Positions 36,200 through 48,700 of a DNA stretch of 64,000 nucleotides are shown piece after piece. Each line of letters starts with the position of its first letter. Position 1 is the first letter of the stretch. The notes beneath the pieces were generated by a model, which saw only the letters and a list, made by a program, of their open reading frames with translations, did not search any database and was not told where the DNA came from. Origin of the DNA: Polytolypa hystricis UAMH7299. Lineage: Eukaryota > Ascomycota > Eurotiomycetes > Onygenales. The position numbers and the translations under genes were made by a program. The stretch covers positions 62,001 to 126,000 of the forward strand of contig PDNA01000085.1 in NCBI GenBank assembly GCA_002573605.1, read 5' to 3'.

Positions 36200-39100
36200 A
36201 TGGCTCCAAATAAAAAGAAAAAGAAGCCCGCCTCAAATCCAGCCAGAGGATTCGCGACTGTCTCGGTTCCTTCAAAGCAAAAGGCGCCTGAGCCTTCAGA
36301 ACCTTTGCCATCGGCCTCACCGCCAGATTCCCGTTGCTTAGCGACGGAGGATGGCAAATCTAATACAGCGCAGACACCATCAGGAGTAAAACAGACTCGT
36401 AACCTTCAAGATTTATCCCCTGAGGAACTTGAAAAGCATCTTGAGGACGCTGAGCTACAGTCGTTGGTTGACAAATATGGAACCAAATGCAAGAATGATT
36501 CGTCGCGCATGGTTCTTAAGCTGGAGACGGAAGAGCGACTCCTCCGGCCTCAAGCAACTCCTCTTAATCTCAGTGATTGGCTTACATCTGAAATATTGGA
36601 TACAGTCCTTGAGAAGGAGCGGATAGAAGAAGAGAACTTTGTGGAGCCTTCACTAAAGCATGATATGAACGAAACGGCAAAGATTGCTGCGGAGGAAGAT
36701 ATGAGCATAAAACTTTGGACACTTCAGCAAACGCTGCTAGGTCTTGGATTTCAGGAGTCTATGGTTGGGCAGGCACTAAGTAACAGCTTACTTTTCTATT
36801 CTCGTGATTCTATGTCGATCAGGGACCCTTCGTGGGGTTTGGATCAAGCTTTGGAATGGCTAGCAGCCCATGCGGATGTCGACGAGCTCCCTGTATATGG
36901 CAAAGCAAAGCCGAAGCTACCTGATGCACCGGAAATCGAAACTACACAAGACCCAAGTAAATTTATTCGTTCTCTTTCCTTACCCGTTATTGCTAACGCT
37001 GTTGAGCAGATCTTCCAGACCCAACCCGCCCCAGCAGTGGTACCACAACACCAGGCGATCACCCAAAGCCTGTAGACGAGGATCCAAAATTATCAGCGGA
37101 TACCTTAGATCTCAGTTCAGACGAATCGGATGGCTCCATAGACCCGGACTCTTTGGTTCCCCGATATGTAGAATTACAATCACGCCTGTACGAGCTTCAG
37201 CCTGACTTATTCAGTAATGCGAAGAAATCGAAGAAAGCCAGGGAAGCGGAATCGAGGCCGGGAGGGACAGGGCCAGCAGCTGCGAAAATAGCTAAACTCA
37301 GGAAAAAGCTAGCAAGTATCGAAAATGACGTTTTGTTTGATGAACACGAAGCTCAGGAGAGGTGGCAGCAGGAACTCGAAGTATTAAGACAAGGCACTTG
37401 GGCATCACGGCGCAATGGTACTGACAAGATACCATCGGAAATGCCCCAAACTAAGCAAGAGCAACAGCCAATTAAAGAGGAGCCGGACACGGCCTCGGAA
37501 GAAGTCGTTAGTGAAGACGACGAAGCGGATCTACTAGGTGGCATATTCGGTGCTGAGAATGACGAGCCGTTAACCGGACCAGCAGAAGTTGGCGAACCTG
37601 AGCACTCCGGAGTCAAGCAGAGAGACTTCGGCAAACCGGCTGGAATGAGCCCACGCCGAATTCTGGAGGATGCCTGCCGGACAAGGTTTGCAAACTCCCC
37701 CCACTCTCTCTAGCTTCACCACTAATTGAATAATCCAGAGACTCGGCGTGTAAGATATCCTATCGGGACCTTTCTGCTTCTTCCTACTCCAATAGAAAGG
37801 CCGTCGAAGTCCGATGGTCTATACCACAGGATACATCGGCTCTACCACCACTGAGTGATGTAATGTACAGTGCAAACAAAGGGATAATATCTGTCGTGAT
37901 GACTTCCATATCCACCCCAACCCCTTTACAAGCGGAATCATACGTATCGTGCGTGGCTCTTTTCATAGCTTTCTCCCATTCGCCAAAGGACGCCAAAGTA
38001 TACATGAAGTTACCTCCAGCATGGAGAGATTTATGGAAGGAACTTGCCGACATTAAAAAAGAATATGATGATGAAGCCGACAAAGTTGCGCTGAAGGTTA
38101 TCAGAAAGCATGTCCACGAGAAGCTCTCTAGGATTGACGAGGACATCGTACTCTCGGAGAATTTCAGAAGGCGGAATGGAACACCCATATCTCGCCCAGG
38201 GACGCCAATGGAGACGAAGAGCACTGGCCGATCTGATGCCCAGCTTCAAAAGCTATGGACAGAAAGATCATCAACAAATTCTTTCAAAACCATGGAAACG
38301 TCCAGACAAACACTTCCTATATGGAACTTCAAGAAAGAAATTTTGGAGACTCTTTCAAACAACCAAGCTATCATTATTTGCAGTGAAACAGGAAGTGGCA
38401 AGAGTACCCAAATACCTTCTTTTATTCTTGAAAACGAACTACTGTCCGGCCGGTCATGCAAGATATACGTCACGGAGCCACGTCGTATCTCCGCTATATC
38501 GCTTGCTCGAAGGGTAAGCGAAGAACTCGGGGAAAGCAAAACAGCAGTCGGGACAAATCGATCACTTGTTGGATATGCAATTAGATTGGAGAGTAAGGTC
38601 TCTTCCACATCAAGACTAATCTTTGCGTACGTACATCTCCTAATTTCCTTTCCATCATTTGTGAGATTGCTTACAGTTTCCTTTTGTAGCACTACGGGCG
38701 TGTTGGTTAGGATGTTGGAGCAGCCGAGCAACTTCCAGGATATTACGCATTTAGTTTTGGATGAAGTACACGAACGAACCATAGACAGCGATTTCCTATT
38801 GATTATACTCCGCAGGTTGATGCGAGAAAGGCCGGATCTAAAGCTTGTCCTCATGTCCGCCACACTTGATGCGCAACGATTCTCTCAATATTTGGATGGA
38901 GCCCCAGTTTTGAACATACCGGGCAGGGCATTCCCCGTGGAAGTCAAGTACTTGGAAGATGCTGTCGAACTCACCCACTACCGCCCAGAAGACGATTTCA
39001 ACGTGACTACGGATGAAAGCGACGAAGATGACACGCTGTCTGGAAAACCCGCTACCGAAGGCACCCCAACTGATCTTGCATCTACGCTCACGGGCTACAG

Positions 39101-41251
39101 CAAGCAGACCCGCGATATTGTATCCAATTACAATGAATACCGATTAGATTACCGACTAATCGTCACCCTACTGTTGCGCATCGCAACTAGGCCTGACTTA
39201 GAGCAGTATAGCAAAGCAATCCTAGTTTTTATGCCTGGTCTAGCAGAAATCCGCCAGCTCAACGATGCCATTCTTACGGAATCATTCTTTGGGAAAGGCT
39301 GGGTCTTGCACACTCTCCACTCATCGGTTGCGAGTGAAGAGCAGGAGAAAGCTTTTATCGTTCCACCCAAGGGGATGAGGAAAATTGTGATTGCAACGAA
39401 TATTGCGGAGACAGGTAATTGGAAGCCTGCTTGAGTGCCCCGTTAATGATTACTAGTCTGGCGTGCTGACTTTGATTGATCAGGAATTACAATCCCTGAT
39501 ATCACAGCAGTGATTGACGCTGGAAAGGAGAAGGTTATGCGGTGCGTTTACCCTTCATACCTAGTCTGATAATCTATAGTTTCTAATCATTTGGATAAAA
39601 AGGTTCGATGAGAGGAGACAATTATCAAGACTTGTCGAGTCTTTCATAGCTCGCGCCAACGCGAAGCAACGGCGAGGTCGAGCGGGTCGAGTTCAAAAAG
39701 GACTGTGTTTCCATCTATTCACGAAGTATCGCCATGATAAACTAGTAAGTGGAAACAAAATCACGGTCTCCCAACCTATCAATAAGCATGCTAACTCTGC
39801 CTACCAGCTGTCTGACCAACAAACGCCTGAAATAATGCGCCTGTCTCTCCAAGATCTCGTTCTTCGCGTAAAGATCTGCAACATGGGCGAAGTTGAACAG
39901 ACACTATCCGAAGCCATTGACCCCCCTTCGTCCAAGAACATCCGCCGCGCGGTCGAGGCGTTAAAAGAGGTAAAAGCTTTGACAAACACAGAGGCACTGA
40001 CACCGCTCGGCAGACAGCTTGCAAAGCTACCCCTAGACGTATTCTTAGGCAAGCTCATCGTGTACGGAGCGTTCTTCCAGTGTCTTGATGCAGCAGTGAG
40101 CATTGCAGCTATCCTATCGTCAAAATCCCCCTTTCTACATGCCGTTGGGTCAAATGCACATAGGGAAATTGCACGGTTATCTTTCAGACGAGGTTTGCCT
40201 TTCCCGATCTCTTCTATATACACCTATCTCGGGTGATCATAAGCTCTAACCCAAATAAAATCACTGCAGGAAACTCGGACCTTCTCACGGTCTACAACGC
40301 ATATCTGACCTGGAAGCGTGTTCGCACCACACCCGGCATAAGCGAATATACATTCTGTAAAAAACACTTCCTCAGCCCACAAGCTCTTCTCAACATCGAA
40401 GACATAAAAATGCAACTCGTTGCCTCCATCGTTGACGCAGGCATTCTGAACCTTGATGCCGCTGAGCGGGCCTCCCTAAGCAGGTAAAAAACCCCCCCCC
40501 TACATATTTCCATAATAGCCCTCTGACAAAATCCTATGGCATCTTAGATCCCGCTCCTCCGCCCGGAATCGGCAATTCTTCACTCTCCCGGCTCGCACCG
40601 ACACGCACAGCACAAACGACACTCTCCTAAACTCATTAATAGCCTGGTCCTTCTACCCAAAACTCCTCGTTCGCGAAAGCAGCAGCAGCACTGCCAAAAG
40701 GCCCAGCACCCACTGGCGCAACGTCACAAACAATCAAACCATAACCCTACACCCAACATCCGTAAACCATCCGAAACACTTACCATCATCTGCTACTTCG
40801 GCGACTTCACCTGATATCATCAAGTACCTCTCATTCTACCACATAATGCAATCTGCAGGACGCGCAAAGCACCCTCACGCGCACGAGACTAGCGCAGCAG
40901 ATGCGTTTCCCATAGCTCTACTCTGCGGCGACGTCGAGTTCAAGGTATGCAGCACCTCAAACCCCATATTTCCACCCCCCCTTTCCTCCCCATTACTAAA
41001 GTGCCATGTGTTCATCTGTGCAGATGTACCCCGGCGTTCTCGCCATCGATGGGTCTCGAATGCGTTTTTCGCTCGCGGATTGGAAGACCATGATGGCGGT
41101 GAAATCGCTGTCGTCGCGCATGCGCGATATTCTAACGCAGTATTTCCGTAACCCGGCAAGGGAACTGACGGATCGCCAGCGGGGCTGGGTGGAGCTTTTG
41201 CAGCGGGTTTTTATCGAGGCAGCGGAGAAGAAGAAGTTGAGACAGAGATGA
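36200..41251 (+). CDS. DEAH/RHA-family ATP-dependent RNA helicase (DHX29/DHX57/YLR419W type)
   Basis: Ten exons: 36200-36956, 37010-37685, 37739-38626, 38690-39414, 39484-39541, 39603-39744, 39808-40192, 40270-40483, 40548-40944 and 41024-41251; product 1489 aa. A Lys-rich start (MAPNKKKKK) leads to a UBA-like helix pair near residues 172-195 and an RWD-like region near 520-580. Helicase motifs follow: I GSGKST (696-701), II DEVH (798-801), III SAT (830-832), V TNIAETG and VI QRRGRAGR (1057-1064). The C-terminal helicase-associated and OB-fold regions close the protein (YLSFYHIMQS, LCGDVEFKMYPGVL). The UBA plus RWD plus helicase order matches yeast YLR419W and animal DHX57/DHX29; DHX29 acts in scanning of structured mRNA leaders. 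Introns 2 and 7 use the rare donor GTTTGC, forced by phase and homology. Confidence 0.93.
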
Positions 41252-41824
41252 AAATAAAAAAAGAAAGGATGAAATTGGGTGGAAAAATAAAGGGGGAGAG
41301 GGGGATTATGAGCAGGCCAGTAGGGTGTGATATTTCTTAAGCTGTGAGATATCATTATATCCCCCATCTTCCCACCTCGTAGTCATTTGAAAAATAAGCA
41401 TTGTATATAAAAGAAAGGTTCAGGCATACAAATCAAGGCGCGATCAATCAAAGCATACTCAGCTACGTTCGATAAGAGCATTATTCTATACCTAGCACTT
41501 TCGTCAATGTATCCAAATCATGTCGATTCTATGCAAATCATCGCATCATACGCACAAAGATATATATACATATAGGTATTCCCCAAGAATCAATCTCGCC
41601 AAACGCCAAACGCCACACCCCACTCCCAAACATCATAAAGTAATCCAAATCCATATCAAACATAAAGAGGCATACATCCGTACTAAGCCAGGGATAAGTC
41701 TGAGAAGAGCCATGAAAAACCATTTCAGGAGCAAGTGTGGAGAAAACGAAAACTCCACGCCGTATCGGGTGTCAAGAAAACAAGTAGTCTCGAAGGCAGA
41801 TCGGGAAGTGTTCAGAGTTAGGTG
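41252..41824. other. Intergenic region between convergent genes
   Basis: 573 bp between the stop codons of the helicase (+) and the BRCT gene (-). It must hold both 3' UTRs. AT-rich; nothing else seen. Confidence 0.6.
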
Positions 41825-42934
41825 TCACTGCTTCGTGCAAAACATATCCCGTACGCTCCGCTGCTTCGACGAAGCCATGTGTAGATTTGCGAAACGCGAT
41901 TCGGGGAGGCGCGTATTGGCTTTTATGCTCTCTAAAATCCTAAATATTTGTGAGATAGGTCAGCAACATGGAAGTTTGGGAATGCCGGGTGGATGGGTTG
42001 GGGGTGGAGGGATAACAAACCACTCAACATCAACGAATTTCACCCCTTTCCCTCCCCTCCGCTCTATCTCCCGCTGTAGTTTCCCTGCTGCGAGACCTCC
42101 TCCAGCCCCCGCGCCGGCGCTGGCAGCGCTGGGTTTCGATCCAATGTTCGGACGGCCAAGGATAACGTGCGTGACGCTCCGTCGGGCTAGCGAGAGAGAA
42201 AGATTCGCGCCATGCGTGGACAGGAGATGTTTGAGTTTATGATCCGAGATGGCGGGGAGAGTGGAGCCGTTTATGTAGAATGTTAGATTGGCGAAGATGT
42301 GCTTTTGTTTGGAGGTAGCAGTGGACGGGTTGGTCGAGGTTGCTGCATGTTGTAGATACCCGGTATTCGACGGCTCTCCTGAGCTTTCATTGGCTTCACT
42401 TGTTCTGTTCGCAGTTGCGTTGGCCTGCTCCTTCATCGTATACGGCTCTTTATCCAAATAAAACGCTCCTGTGGAATCCTCCTCCCGGAAGCTGGTTGTC
42501 AGCACCTTCTCGGCCTTCGTATGTCCCTGCGATCCACCCTTCCTCACACCCTGCATAAAGCTCCTAATATCCCCATCGCCATTTTCCGTCCTCGAAATCT
42601 CCTCCAATCGCTCCTCGGGCACCCATTCCCACTCCCCGTCCTCCGGTACTACCCCTCCACTCGTTCGGGCTCCAAACTGGGTTCCAAGCTTGAGATTCCT
42701 AGCCTGACGCCATCCAATTGAGCTTGAGTAGGGCCCGTCTCCGCGCTGGTGGCCTGTCGATGCGGAGTTCCAGGGGCCGAAAGTTTCAAGTGCGGTTTGG
42801 GAGGGTTTGCATAAGACGTCGCGAAGAGTGGGGTGGATGACGGGGCGCTTGCTCTGGGACATTGTGTCCTTTTTTTCTCCTACCCCCGCAGCAGACTTGC
42901 GGGAATTGACAGGCCTGTAGTGTCGACGGGCCAA
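41825..42934 (-). CDS. Single-BRCT-domain protein, possible PCNA-binding tail
   Basis: Exon 1 is 42934-42021 and exon 2 is 41939-41825, with an 81-nt intron (donor GTTTGT, acceptor TTTAG); product 342 aa, or 318 aa from the ATG at 42862. The splice is needed: the unspliced frame stops inside the domain, while joining gives KFVDVEWILESIKANTRLPE, the normal last helix of a BRCT fold. The BRCT domain covers about residues 212-318 (IFANLTFYINGST, THVILGRPN, then the Trp-containing end); the N-terminal 200 residues look disordered, with GEWEWVPEERL as one ordered-looking patch. BRCT domains bind phosphopeptides or other BRCTs in DNA-damage responses. The last twelve residues hold QRSVRDMF (331-338), close to a PCNA-interacting PIP box with Met-Phe in place of two aromatics. 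The exact family is not recognised. Confidence 0.85.
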
Positions 42935-45699
42935 ATTATCGGTTAGTAATGAGAGCAGGGCGAACAGGTCTCTGCGTGGTCATTGCTGGCGTTGAAAGTT
43001 TGGTTGCCTACCGTGGTTGAGCGGTGGGACGACAACGCGGAGAAAACTAACTTGACGACTGCCCCTAATGACAGAATAGATATACATTGCAATATGAAAA
43101 GGAGTTTGTATTTGTACCCCTCATAAAGGGGCGAATATCAACCTCCAGAACTCTCAAATATCTTGTCATCTGAACGGCATGGACGATTTCTCGAATGTTA
43201 TCCTTTTTCCTAAAATAATCTAGCGGATCTTCTGCCAAGACGGATGACTTGCAGATCACATGATATGGTGCCATCAACCAGGGTCTAGCCCTAACATCTG
43301 CTGGATTGGGAATAGTCAGAACCAGACGTCAGACCTCAGATCAGAAAGGGGCAATCCCATGACGGGCGGCAAAGATGGGACGGACATGTCTTGTACGTCT
43401 ACATTTCTCTATAAGAAAAGAAATAACAGCATAAGTAGCCTGGACGATCATGGGCAAGTGCCAGGAACAGATTTGGCTATCAGCTCATGATGATTCTATT
43501 CTAGATGGGATATACAAATATAACGCATGCAGGTACGGCAAAAGGACGAGGAGACCATTGCTAACTTTCAACTTGCCGCATATCATGGTAGGGGACTTCT
43601 TAATCCTGCAACTGTCGGCGCAAGCTTCGCTCTCACATGTCCTTCCCCGATTCTGTGTCGTTGCCAGCATCCTACATCTTCGGAATACGCGGTACCCGTG
43701 CGGGAGTACATACCCTTCTTGACTTTTTGATATTGTTCTCAGTGCTACCGCACTTGTCCATCGTACCAGATCTATGGGCAAAAAAAGCCAGGCAGTCATC
43801 TTGAAATCCCATGTTGAATTGTCTCGATTTCTAAGCAACCCAATTTTGACTGGATTTCTTCTGCTGTGGCAGTGCTTGCCTCGCCGATACGTACATACAT
43901 ACATATGCAATGCATGGCGATCGGCCTTTGTCCTCCCCCAACTCCCTCTCGAAACCGCAACACACATTGCTACATTCCATAACGGAATCAACACCATTGG
44001 CCAAAGCATCCTTGCTTTCCCGCGATTGGCGATGTGATACATATAACACCGCATAAAATTTCGGTGTCCTGTTGCCTTTTTTGTCACTCTTTCCCCTTTT
44101 TATTTTCACGGGCCCTGCGGACCAAAAAAACAAGCCTCTTCAAAGCTACCGGAAATCGGTGTCTTATGCTCCATTCTTTTTTTTGGTTTGCATCCTCGGC
44201 TTCCAGAAGAAAAAAACAATATCAAACCGCACTTAAGTTCAGCAGAGCATTTCGTACGGCCGTAGCGGAATTTGAAAGTGCTTCTAATCATGGAATTCCT
44301 CTTCTCTCTCTCGCGAAGCTTCGGAGATGTCGCCGTTTCTTTCTTCCTACTTTGATCATCCGCGTTTTTCCTTGTTGAAAGACGCCGGTCTCTGGTGGTA
44401 TATGAAGCAACAATGGCGAAAGCGATTATCTAGCCTATTGAAAAAATGTCGCACATGAATTCATACAACACGAAATCAAAGGGTTTTGCGTTTTTCAGCC
44501 TCCTTTCGGAGAGGTCTCAGTTCGATGTCTAATCGGGCGCAGGACCACCCACCCCCCCTGTCCAACGATAAGCGCTTTGGGTGACAGGTTTGAAGTTTCG
44601 TACTCTGCTACCAACAGCAGTATTCGCATGAGGCATCTAGTTGGCTAGTGGGGAACACTTAGCTTCTACTATGCCCAAAAAAAACAAAGTAACATCTTCA
44701 AAGGAAAAGAGAACAAAAACCTACGTGGCACCTGTCTACCAGGTCCAGGTCCAGACAATTTGATGGGAAAACGGTGCCTTTTCTCCGAGGCCAGGGGAAA
44801 AAAAATTGTATTTCATATACTCCGTACAGATAGGCGTGGATACACACGTATACATTGTATGTATGTACTTACATGTATGCCCCATGTGGTTCGTGTGTTG
44901 TGGTATCGAGTACAGCAGGATATACTGCGTTGTTTCGGAAGTATACAGCGGCAAATTAGGGAGATACTATAGGAGGGAAGGAGGAAGAGAGTCTAGAATC
45001 GTGTCCCTCCGCTTGCTGCAATCGAAACCATTCTCTCAAATCTATAGCGAGGGGCGGAATGTTCGCTTTTATTTAGCCTGCTATAGCTCAATCCCGTAGT
45101 AATCCCCCCCTCTCCCTTTTCTTTTTTACCAAGCTCTCCTATCATTTACGTATATCAAGCTTTTAGAATAATCATAGTCAGATCAGAAAGTAACATCTCA
45201 AAATTGCCCCCCAATAAGACTATTGCCAAATTCCACACACACACACACACACAAAATACATGTGCACACAAAAAAACTCATGCGCCCCTCGATCAAAAAG
45301 TTTTACTTATCTATAATAGAGGGCTATATATATACTACGCATCGTCCATTCCCCTTCACCGCCTAAACGACACGAGGTTCCTAGAATGGGGTTATCAGGG
45401 TTGAGAGAGAGAGAGATGTAAAGAAAGAAACACACTCACATCCGGCCCAGATTCCAACGGCCAACAGCATGAATAGCATAAGAAAGAAAAAGAAGGGAAA
45501 AAAAATAGGTAAACTTTTGTGGGACAAAGGCGGGCTCGATTGAAATAGGGAAAGACATGTATTTGCATCTCTGTTTTCTTTTTACTTGACCGCGTTTCAT
45601 TCAATGATGCTTAGGTTGATTTGAGTAAAGAGAAGACATGGGGAAGGGGGGGTTAAATCTTCTGCTTTTTTAATTATTGAATACTCTTGTCTTTTCCTT

Positions 45700-45726
45700 G
45701 ATAGATAGATAGATAGATAGATAGAG
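45700..45726. repeat. GATA microsatellite
   Basis: Six to seven GATA units. The repeat presents many GATA-factor core sites, but a simple repeat is the simpler reading. Confidence 0.9.
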
Positions 45727-48700
45727 GGTTTGGAGCTAGGAGCGGTAGTGTGTGGGGGATTTTATAAGTTAGGATTCTGCTCTCTCTCTATGTATAGCTA
45801 CTATATGGAGATTTAAGGGTTTCTGGCCCCGCATTCTTCATAGATATGCCTTTTCTTATTTCTCTCTGTTCTTTATACATAACTCAAATCCCCGGGGGAT
45901 AGATAAGATGGGGTGATGGCCTGACCAAAACCCCAACAAAACCTTGCATCAAAACCTGATGAGAGCTTTGCACAAATAATATGATAGCTGGGAACACCTG
46001 CTCTGGCCCCTTTCTCTTGTTATTGAGCAGAGAGTTTAAAAGATCCCCTTGAATAGATAAAATAGGAAAATGAAGGGGGTTAATATTGACCAAACACATA
46101 GCAAGCTCGTCAGCCAATGGCCAGGGAAATGAAAAAGAGGGTGGAGGTCCTTTTGGACTCCTGCATTCCATGATATAAGGGAAACTGGGGAATGCGCGTG
46201 TACGGCGCGTTTGAAGGGAAGTTGGTAAAAGGATTTACGCTTCTAGCATGGGGATTAGGATCTTTGCCTAGCGAGTCACTGAAAATTTCTGAGATTTGAA
46301 CATTTGAAGGAGACAGGTCGAGCAGTGATAAGAGAAGAGGAAGAAAAAAGATATCGCGCAAGGCACAAGGAAAAAAGCGAATGAAATGACCCATTTCCCC
46401 AAAGGCAAAAAGGGGTCAGACTCTTCCCATAGGCAACTCAAGAGCCTACATCAGCAATCAGTGACAGAGAAGCCCAAAAAAGAAAAGACAAAGAGAGAGA
46501 AGGGGGGGGGGAGAGAAAGGCACGTTGCTCATCTCCCCTTTTCCCCTCCCTTAATTTCCAATGCTCACTGCTGAGTTTTTTTACCCTTCATAGACCCCCA
46601 CAGCGGTCACTGAACCTTTCTTTTTCACCTTCTCATTAGTGATCCTTGTATGTGGTTCTTCTGTTGTACAGAAGTACGTTGGAATGATGTACATGCTTTA
46701 CCTCTGGGTAACAATGAGCGATCCCCGCATCCTCTTTCCTCCCACCGCTAGTTGTTGGAAATGATGGTCCCCTCTCTCTCTTTATCTCTCTCTCCGCGAG
46801 GATGCGAATGTGTTGCCTTTTCTACCCCTTTTTGTTCGATTTGCTCGGTTAGCAAAGATATGCACAGGATCAGAAATAATTTGTGGTATCTTAGGATTTG
46901 TATATAAAATTAGGCTTGCCACGTTGGGGGGGGGGGGGAGAAAGAGCCGCGGTTGTGTAAAGTAGCTTTGGTCCTTAGGGCTAGAGCATTCTTTTTCCTC
47001 GTTTGGAGATTCAAAGCAGTCAAGAGACGTCAAATGATGGCGGGTGTAAACTGCGACGAGCAATGGGAGTATACAGACTCGAGAGATCGAGGGTGCACAT
47101 TTTATCAGACTCTTCCATATCGCTTCACAGTTGCGGGAAAAAAAAAAAAGGCGCAATCTAGAATTTCTCCAACTTTTAAGAAAAATTCCAGGTTTCGGGG
47201 TCAATGCTCGAAATGGCGGTGGGTAAAAGAACCATTCTGGGAACCACCCAACAACCGTCGGCACACGATTTCAGAAAGAGCTGTGCTTGCGTTCAACGAA
47301 ATCTGAAGCACAAAAAAGTAAAATAAAATAAAAAAGCCAACTGTGTGTACAACACAAAAAGAGGTAAGTAAATGAGACATTTTCCCGCAAATTTCTCATC
47401 TTCGGTTTGTATTCTTCACCGTTTCTCTTCTTTCTTCCACCTCTTGTGTATATTGATGTAGCACACAAGTCACGACCAATTCCTCTCTTCAGTTTCAAGG
47501 TTGCTATTTGGACCCTCTGTAAGGTGTTTCCTTTGGTTGGTAGTACACACATCCGACAGCCACAAGTTACCATCCTACCACGTCAGCTGTTGGTGAGACT
47601 TATACCTACCTAGGTAACTAACAAGCAAGACATCCTCTCCTCCGCAAGAAGGGCAATACGAGGGTCTTGTTGTTTTCCATTCCCTGCGTCTAGTGCGCAC
47701 GAGCTCTAGTTTATATGGGCTGCAGTAAGCGAGCTCTCGCAGCGGTGATGCTGGGTGCACAGGTAGCACTGTTCATGTATGATGTCCTGCTTGAATCGGG
47801 ATATGTTTGTATGCGTGTATGTATGGCAATTGAACCCTTGCAGATGCAGACGCTGTGATCTACCTCTGCATAAGGAGAGCTCCGTACATTGCAGAAGCGG
47901 GAGGGTTTAGCCTTAACCAGCCACATTTCAAAAGCAATCCATCATGAGAAAAATATCTGATCTTGTGAGCGGTCTCGGAGAAATGGGCCCAACGCTGTGA
48001 CCCTTTCAGTTGACAAAGCTGAGCGGAGCACAGAGCGAGACACCGAAAAAATAACGTGCGTTGTGTGCTCCTCAAGAGGGAAGTCGGGGAAAATGCCCGC
48101 GATTTGGCAGCAACGGGGCATGGCCAATCAGGTGGAGCCAGACCGCACAAGGGCCCGGCCTGTGGCTGGAGCCACTTAGCAGCGAGTGGAGACCTAGGTG
48201 CATTACCTTCAGGGAGTTCCTTCCCTGTATTAGTGTAAGCAGGCCTTACAGATGCGTACGCCATACAGTACACCACCGTACAGTATCCGTGACGGTATCA
48301 GCCTGTATCTGTCAAGCCCTACGATGTACCCTTCTCTTCAATGCCATAAAAAGTGCGCTGGAAAGACCGTCCTGGGCTTGAAGCTGTCGCGACTCCCAAC
48401 CTGAGCTCGTTTTCAGCAAAAAAAGCAAAATCCAAGCCCTGGTGGTCGCGGTGGAATGGAGGGAAGAAAGAGAGAGAGAGGGGAAGGGGCTGGGTGCAAG
48501 ATCCTAGACTGGTAGTAGTCCAAGCATGGACCGTTTAGCGGTGAAGATGGCGGCTTCTGATAGGATCCGCAGCGCTGATCGTGTCCTGTCACTCGAACAC
48601 ACTCGCATATGCACAACGGCTCGCTGCAGCTGAAACCTAGTCAGCCTGTCCGCTGCGGAGCTATTTCTTGTGCCTCTTGACTGCGCTCATAGGCCGCCAG

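Noticed and set aside
43485..44087. 200-codon minus-strand ORF in the stuA upstream desert
   Set aside because: No domain, no hydrophobic pattern, rich in Arg, Cys and His as expected from random reading, and no spliceable partners. Length alone does not support a gene.
45700..45726. GATA-factor binding cluster
   Set aside because: The sites are just units of a simple tandem repeat; without conservation a microsatellite is the adequate reading.
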